From assembly GCA_003243445.1 (NCBI GenBank), contig QFQQ01000003.1, forward strand, positions 124,001-188,000: a stretch of DNA of 64,000 nt, in the 5' to 3' direction. How positions within the stretch are numbered: position 1 is the first letter of the stretch; each line of letters begins with the position of its first letter. The notes beneath the pieces were generated by a model. That model had not been told where the DNA came from and ran no database searches. It saw only the letters and a program-made list of their open reading frames with translations. Of the stretch, positions 60,945 to 64,000 are shown piece after piece. Both the position numbers and the translations under genes were made by a program. This DNA is from Citrobacter freundii. GTDB taxonomy: Bacteria; Bacteroidota; Bacteroidia; Chitinophagales; Chitinophagaceae.

Positions 60945-62111
60945 ATGAAAGCTGAGAGTTCATATACGGATTTTGAAGCAATGAAGCAGCAGGAGCGCGC
61001 CGCGTACCTGTTGGCCGGCTATTTCCAGTATGATCTCAATGCGGAGGAAGAGGAAGAGCTGGATAAATGGATCACGGCCAGCGATGCCAATCTGAAACTC
61101 TTTGAAGAACTGACAGATGAAAAACGGATGGCCGAATACCTGCGCTGGTATACATCCCGCGACGTAGAAGGCCGGTTGCGGGAGGCCCGGAAGCAATTGA
61201 AACCGTCCGGAACACCGGTCATCCAACGATGGTGGAAGTATGCTGCTGCAGCGGCTATACTGATCTCTGCAGGGATCATCCTCTATCGTTCAACAGTTTT
61301 TACTGATGATGGCGGTGACTCTATTGCGCTGAAAGAGCCTGACCAGGCGCTGGGCATACAGTCTCCCGTGCTGAAACTTGCTGATGGCAACCTGATCGCC
61401 TTAGATAAGAAGGACACGGTGATCAGCGACGGGATCAGCATGAACAGCGGAACGCTGGTGTATAATGAAAATAGGGACGCAGGCTCTAACGAATTCATCG
61501 TTCCGCGAAAAACATCGGGCCGTGTTATTTTGCCGGACGGTAGTAAAGTCTGGCTGAATGCAGGCTCTGTGATCCGCTATCCCGCGTCATTCACCGGTTC
61601 AACACGGCAGGTTTCAGTGGCCGGAGAAGCTTATTTTGAAGTAGCAAAGAATCCTTCCAAACCGTTTATTGTAATGGTAAACGGAATCCGGGTTCAGGCA
61701 ACCGGAACGGCATTCAATATCAAGGCATACAACAATGAGCCTTTTGTAAGTATTACGATGACGGAAGGTTCGGTAAAAGTAAGTTCGAAAAATAAGACGC
61801 AGGATCTGCGTGTGACGCAGCAATTGCAGATCAGCGATGCCGGTAACTGGAAACTGTTACAGAAAGATGCGATGAATGTAACAGCCTGGACTGAAAACAA
61901 ATTACAACTAACAGATGCCAGTACTGAAGAATTGAAAAGAAGCATCGAGCGCTGGTATGACGTGACTGTTGTTATAAAGGAGGATATCAACAAACATTTG
62001 AATGGCACTTTTTCCCGCGATATATCACTTACCGCACTACTACAACTGTTAGAACAAACAAATGATATCCACTTCCAGGTGGATGGCAACCGCGTGACGA
62101 TTCTTAAATAA
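60945..62111 (+). CDS. FecR-type anti-sigma factor
   Basis: A 388-residue protein. The cytoplasmic N-terminus (1-90) contains the sigma-binding helical domain, with LLAGYFQYDLNAEEEEELDK, followed by one membrane span (about 97-115, YAAAAAILISAGIILY). The periplasmic FecR domain (about 180-275) has VPRKTSGRVILPDGSKVWLN and GEAYFEVAKNPSKPFIVMVN, and a C-terminal secretin/STN-like region (about 315-388) has LTDASTEELKRSIERWYDVT and GTFSRDISLTALLQLLEQTN. It lies between the ECF sigma gene and the SusC-like receptor. Confidence 0.95.
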   Translation: MKAESSYTDFEAMKQQERAAYLLAGYFQYDLNAEEEEELDKWITASDANLKLFEELTDEKRMAEYLRWYTSRDVEGRLREARKQLKPSGTPVIQRWWKYAAAAAILISAGIILYRSTVFTDDGGDSIALKEPDQALGIQSPVLKLADGNLIALDKKDTVISDGISMNSGTLVYNENRDAGSNEFIVPRKTSGRVILPDGSKVWLNAGSVIRYPASFTGSTRQVSVAGEAYFEVAKNPSKPFIVMVNGIRVQATGTAFNIKAYNNEPFVSITMTEGSVKVSSKNKTQDLRVTQQLQISDAGNWKLLQKDAMNVTAWTENKLQLTDASTEELKRSIERWYDVTVVIKEDINKHLNGTFSRDISLTALLQLLEQTNDIHFQVDGNRVTILK

Positions 62112-62129
62112 CCAAAACATATTTCTCTT

Positions 62130-64000
62130 ATGCAACTGCACACTATACTGCGTGCTGCGGTCTTTGCATGCCTGTTTGTTTTCTGTAATCAGGCAGCAGA
62201 GGCTGGGCAGCCGGAACAGGGTATTACCCTATCCGTAACCAGGGAAAGACTGGAAAAAGTTTTCAAGGAGATTGAAGGACAGACCAATGTTTCATTTATC
62301 TATAGTCGCGAGACCTTATCGCGCTCCAAACCAGTAACGATCAATGTCAAGAATGAGCAGCTTGAGCGCCTGCTTAAGACTTTATTCAATTCGCAGCCGA
62401 TGACCTATGCTGTCGATGGAGCTTTTGTGATCGTGCGATCTGTCGCGGAAAAGACAGATACATTACCGTCTCTTGCTTCTTTCAGGGCCAAGCTGGTCAA
62501 TGAAGCGGGAGCCGTGATACCTGGTGCTACGATCAATATAAAAGGTACAGCAAATTCCATCACCAGCGACAACAATGGCGAATTCATCCTCCGGAACCTC
62601 ACACCAGGAACCATTCTGCTGATCACCGGTGCAGAACTGGAAACAACCGAACTCAGGATCGGGAACGAAACATCTATGACCGTGACCTTAAAACCCAAGA
62701 TGAATGAACTTGACCAGGTGCTGGTGATGGCTTATGGCGAAACAACGCGGCGGCTCAACACCGGCAGTATCGGCAAAGTAAGTGCAGCGGAGATCCAGCG
62801 GCAGCCGGTGAGCAATCCACTTGCCGCATTGCATGGCCGTGTGCCGGGCGTGGTAGTGACGCAATCGAGTGGAATGCCCGGAGCTTCTGTGAAAATTCAG
62901 ATCCGCGGACAGAATTCGATCACACAGGGATCAGATCCATTGTTTGTGATAGATGGAATACCATTTGGTCCGAATAATAATATCGTGAATCAGATAAGAT
63001 CGGCAGCGGGGGCAAATAATAGCGGCAGTCCTGGCGGACTCAGTCCGTTCAATTCTATAAATCCAGGCGATATTGAAAGTATTGAAGTTTTAAAAGATGC
63101 AGATGCAACTGCTATTTATGGTAGTCGGGGCGCGAATGGTGTGGTACTCATAACAACAAAGCAAGGGAAAGCAGGAAAAACGCAGGTCAGCATCAATGCT
63201 TACAGCGGTTTCAGCAAACTAACGAGAGTCATACCAATGTTGACAACGCAACAGTATGTAATGATGCGAAGGGAAGCATTTGCAAACGACGGTCTCATAC
63301 CCGATGCAGCAACTGCACCTGAGATCACTGTTTGGGATACGACCAGATATACGAATCTTACTGATGCGCTCGCTGGCCATACACCGAGCATTAACGATGT
63401 TCAGTTAACTGTATCGGGTGGAAATGCGTTAAATCAATTCTCGGTCCGCGCTGCATATCATAAAGAAACAACCGCATTTCCCGGAAATATGTATGAACAA
63501 CGTTCATCTGCTCATTTCAACTTCAATCATATTTCGGCGGATAGACGGTTTAAGCTTCAATTGAGTACAGGGTACTCGTCGGATGAAAATAACCTGAATA
63601 CTGTGAGCTTACTTGGCTCTACCCTCTTGCCGCCGAATCTACCTCCCTTACGGGATTCTCTGGGAGAATTGGCTTGGGAAGATAAGGGGGTTGCATTTGA
63701 CAACCCTCTTGCTTATCTGCTCAGAGAGTACCGTTCCGTCACCAGTACGTTTTTATCAAACGCCACCTTGTCTTACCGTATAATCGGAGATCTTAACGTC
63801 AAGGCATTGCTTGGCTATAATGTTGTTGATATAGATGAGCAGGACATCTTCCCTTTGCGTGCATATCCTCCGGGTTCATCAGTGTCGGCCTCCACACAGA
63901 TCTCCTCACAAAAAATAGCATCGTGGAGTGTTGAGCCTCAGATTGAGTGGAGTAAAAAGGTCCGTAACTGGAAGGTCTCGGCCCTTGTTGGAGCGTCCAT
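62130..64000 (+). CDS. SusC/RagA-type TonB-linked outer membrane receptor with STN domain (3' end outside window)
   Basis: The frame is open from ATG 62130 to the end of the window (about 623 codons). A signal peptide (about 1-27) is followed by an STN secretin/TonB short domain (ERLEKVFKEIEGQTNVSFIY), a carboxypeptidase-like beta-sandwich (AKLVNEAGAVIPGATINIKG, SDNNGEFILRNL) and a plug with the SusC signatures GRVPGVVVTQSSGMPG and GSDPLFVIDGIPFG. The start of the barrel is visible. The STN domain links it to the FecR/ECF pair just upstream. No susD gene is seen because the window ends. Confidence 0.95.
   Translation, partial: MQLHTILRAAVFACLFVFCNQAAEAGQPEQGITLSVTRERLEKVFKEIEGQTNVSFIYSRETLSRSKPVTINVKNEQLERLLKTLFNSQPMTYAVDGAFVIVRSVAEKTDTLPSLASFRAKLVNEAGAVIPGATINIKGTANSITSDNNGEFILRNLTPGTILLITGAELETTELRIGNETSMTVTLKPKMNELDQVLVMAYGETTRRLNTGSIGKVSAAEIQRQPVSNPLAALHGRVPGVVVTQSSGMPGASVKIQIRGQNSITQGSDPLFVIDGIPFGPNNNIVNQIRSAAGANNSGSPGGLSPFNSINPGDIESIEVLKDADATAIYGSRGANGVVLITTKQGKAGKTQVSINAYSGFSKLTRVIPMLTTQQYVMMRREAFANDGLIPDAATAPEITVWDTTRYTNLTDALAGHTPSINDVQLTVSGGNALNQFSVRAAYHKETTAFPGNMYEQRSSAHFNFNHISADRRFKLQLSTGYSSDENNLNTVSLLGSTLLPPNLPPLRDSLGELAWEDKGVAFDNPLAYLLREYRSVTSTFLSNATLSYRIIGDLNVKALLGYNVVDIDEQDIFPLRAYPPGSSVSASTQISSQKIASWSVEPQIEWSKKVRNWKVSALVGAS

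Noticed and set aside
1..64000. tRNA, rRNA and tmRNA genes
   Set aside because: No cloverleaf with a TpsiC-type GGTTCRA core and acceptor stem, and no rRNA-like sequence, was found on reading the spacers.

Overview
The window reads as a piece of a Bacteroidota chromosome, most likely family Chitinophagaceae. The evidence is a FecR / ECF sigma / SusC-type TonB receptor locus at the right end, LytTR-type two-component pairs including a hybrid-type beta-propeller sensor, an outer membrane beta-barrel protein, DUF3127, few Shine-Dalgarno sites, and TAnnTTTG-like -7 promoter boxes. The family assignment is an inference. No rRNA, tRNA, CRISPR array, insertion sequence or prophage was found. About 57 protein genes are supported; the first and last run off the window.

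Layout. 1-2.5 kb: tail of an outer membrane protein, then an ECF sigma factor with a small membrane protein (likely anti-sigma) and two Spy/CpxP-like envelope proteins. 2.7-8.6 kb: a LytTR regulator/kinase pair, DUF1761 and DUF1579 proteins, and a five-PAS histidine kinase. 8.6-17.4 kb: housekeeping DNA metabolism (polA, uvrB, recA) with mgsA, a YceI protein and an OB-fold protein. 17.7-24.8 kb: an envelope region with a PAP2-like membrane protein, a glucosaminidase, an SGNH hydrolase, an MBOAT O-acyltransferase, DUF3127, a CsbD-like protein and a second SGNH hydrolase. 24.9-31 kb: rpoN, a family-10-like glycosidase, MarR, DinB and a radical SAM/SPASM protein. 31-34.7 kb: a 5-oxoprolinase operon (pxpB-pxpC-pxpA) ending in an NRAMP-like transporter. 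34.9-37.3 kb: an L,D-transpeptidase-like protein and a MATE pump. 37.9-48.7 kb: a signalling island with two PAS kinases, a LuxR-type regulator, two stand-alone receivers, and a LytTR regulator with a propeller sensor kinase. 49-55 kb: a globin, unrecognised envelope proteins and an MG2/TonB-plug protein. 55.4-59.9 kb: two divergent GH13 amylases, AraC and XRE-like regulators. 60-64 kb: ECF sigma, FecR anti-sigma and a SusC-like receptor with an STN domain, the usual trans-envelope signalling trio.

The most unusual content is not a gene. Seventeen intergenic spacers between 0.4 and 54.7 kb carry long inverted repeats, with arms of about 16-73 nt and loops from a few nt to about 120 nt. In many of them the arms are built from tandem heptamers (GGTCGAT-like, CCGCAGA-like or AAAGTCA-like) or nonamers (AGTTCCAGA-like). 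The sequence differs from locus to locus, but the two arms of one locus match each other, in one case down to the same variant heptamer at the same place. Most abut or overlap a stop codon, and three enclose an ordinary rho-independent terminator. I know of no description of such a system; it is reported as the main finding, with tests.
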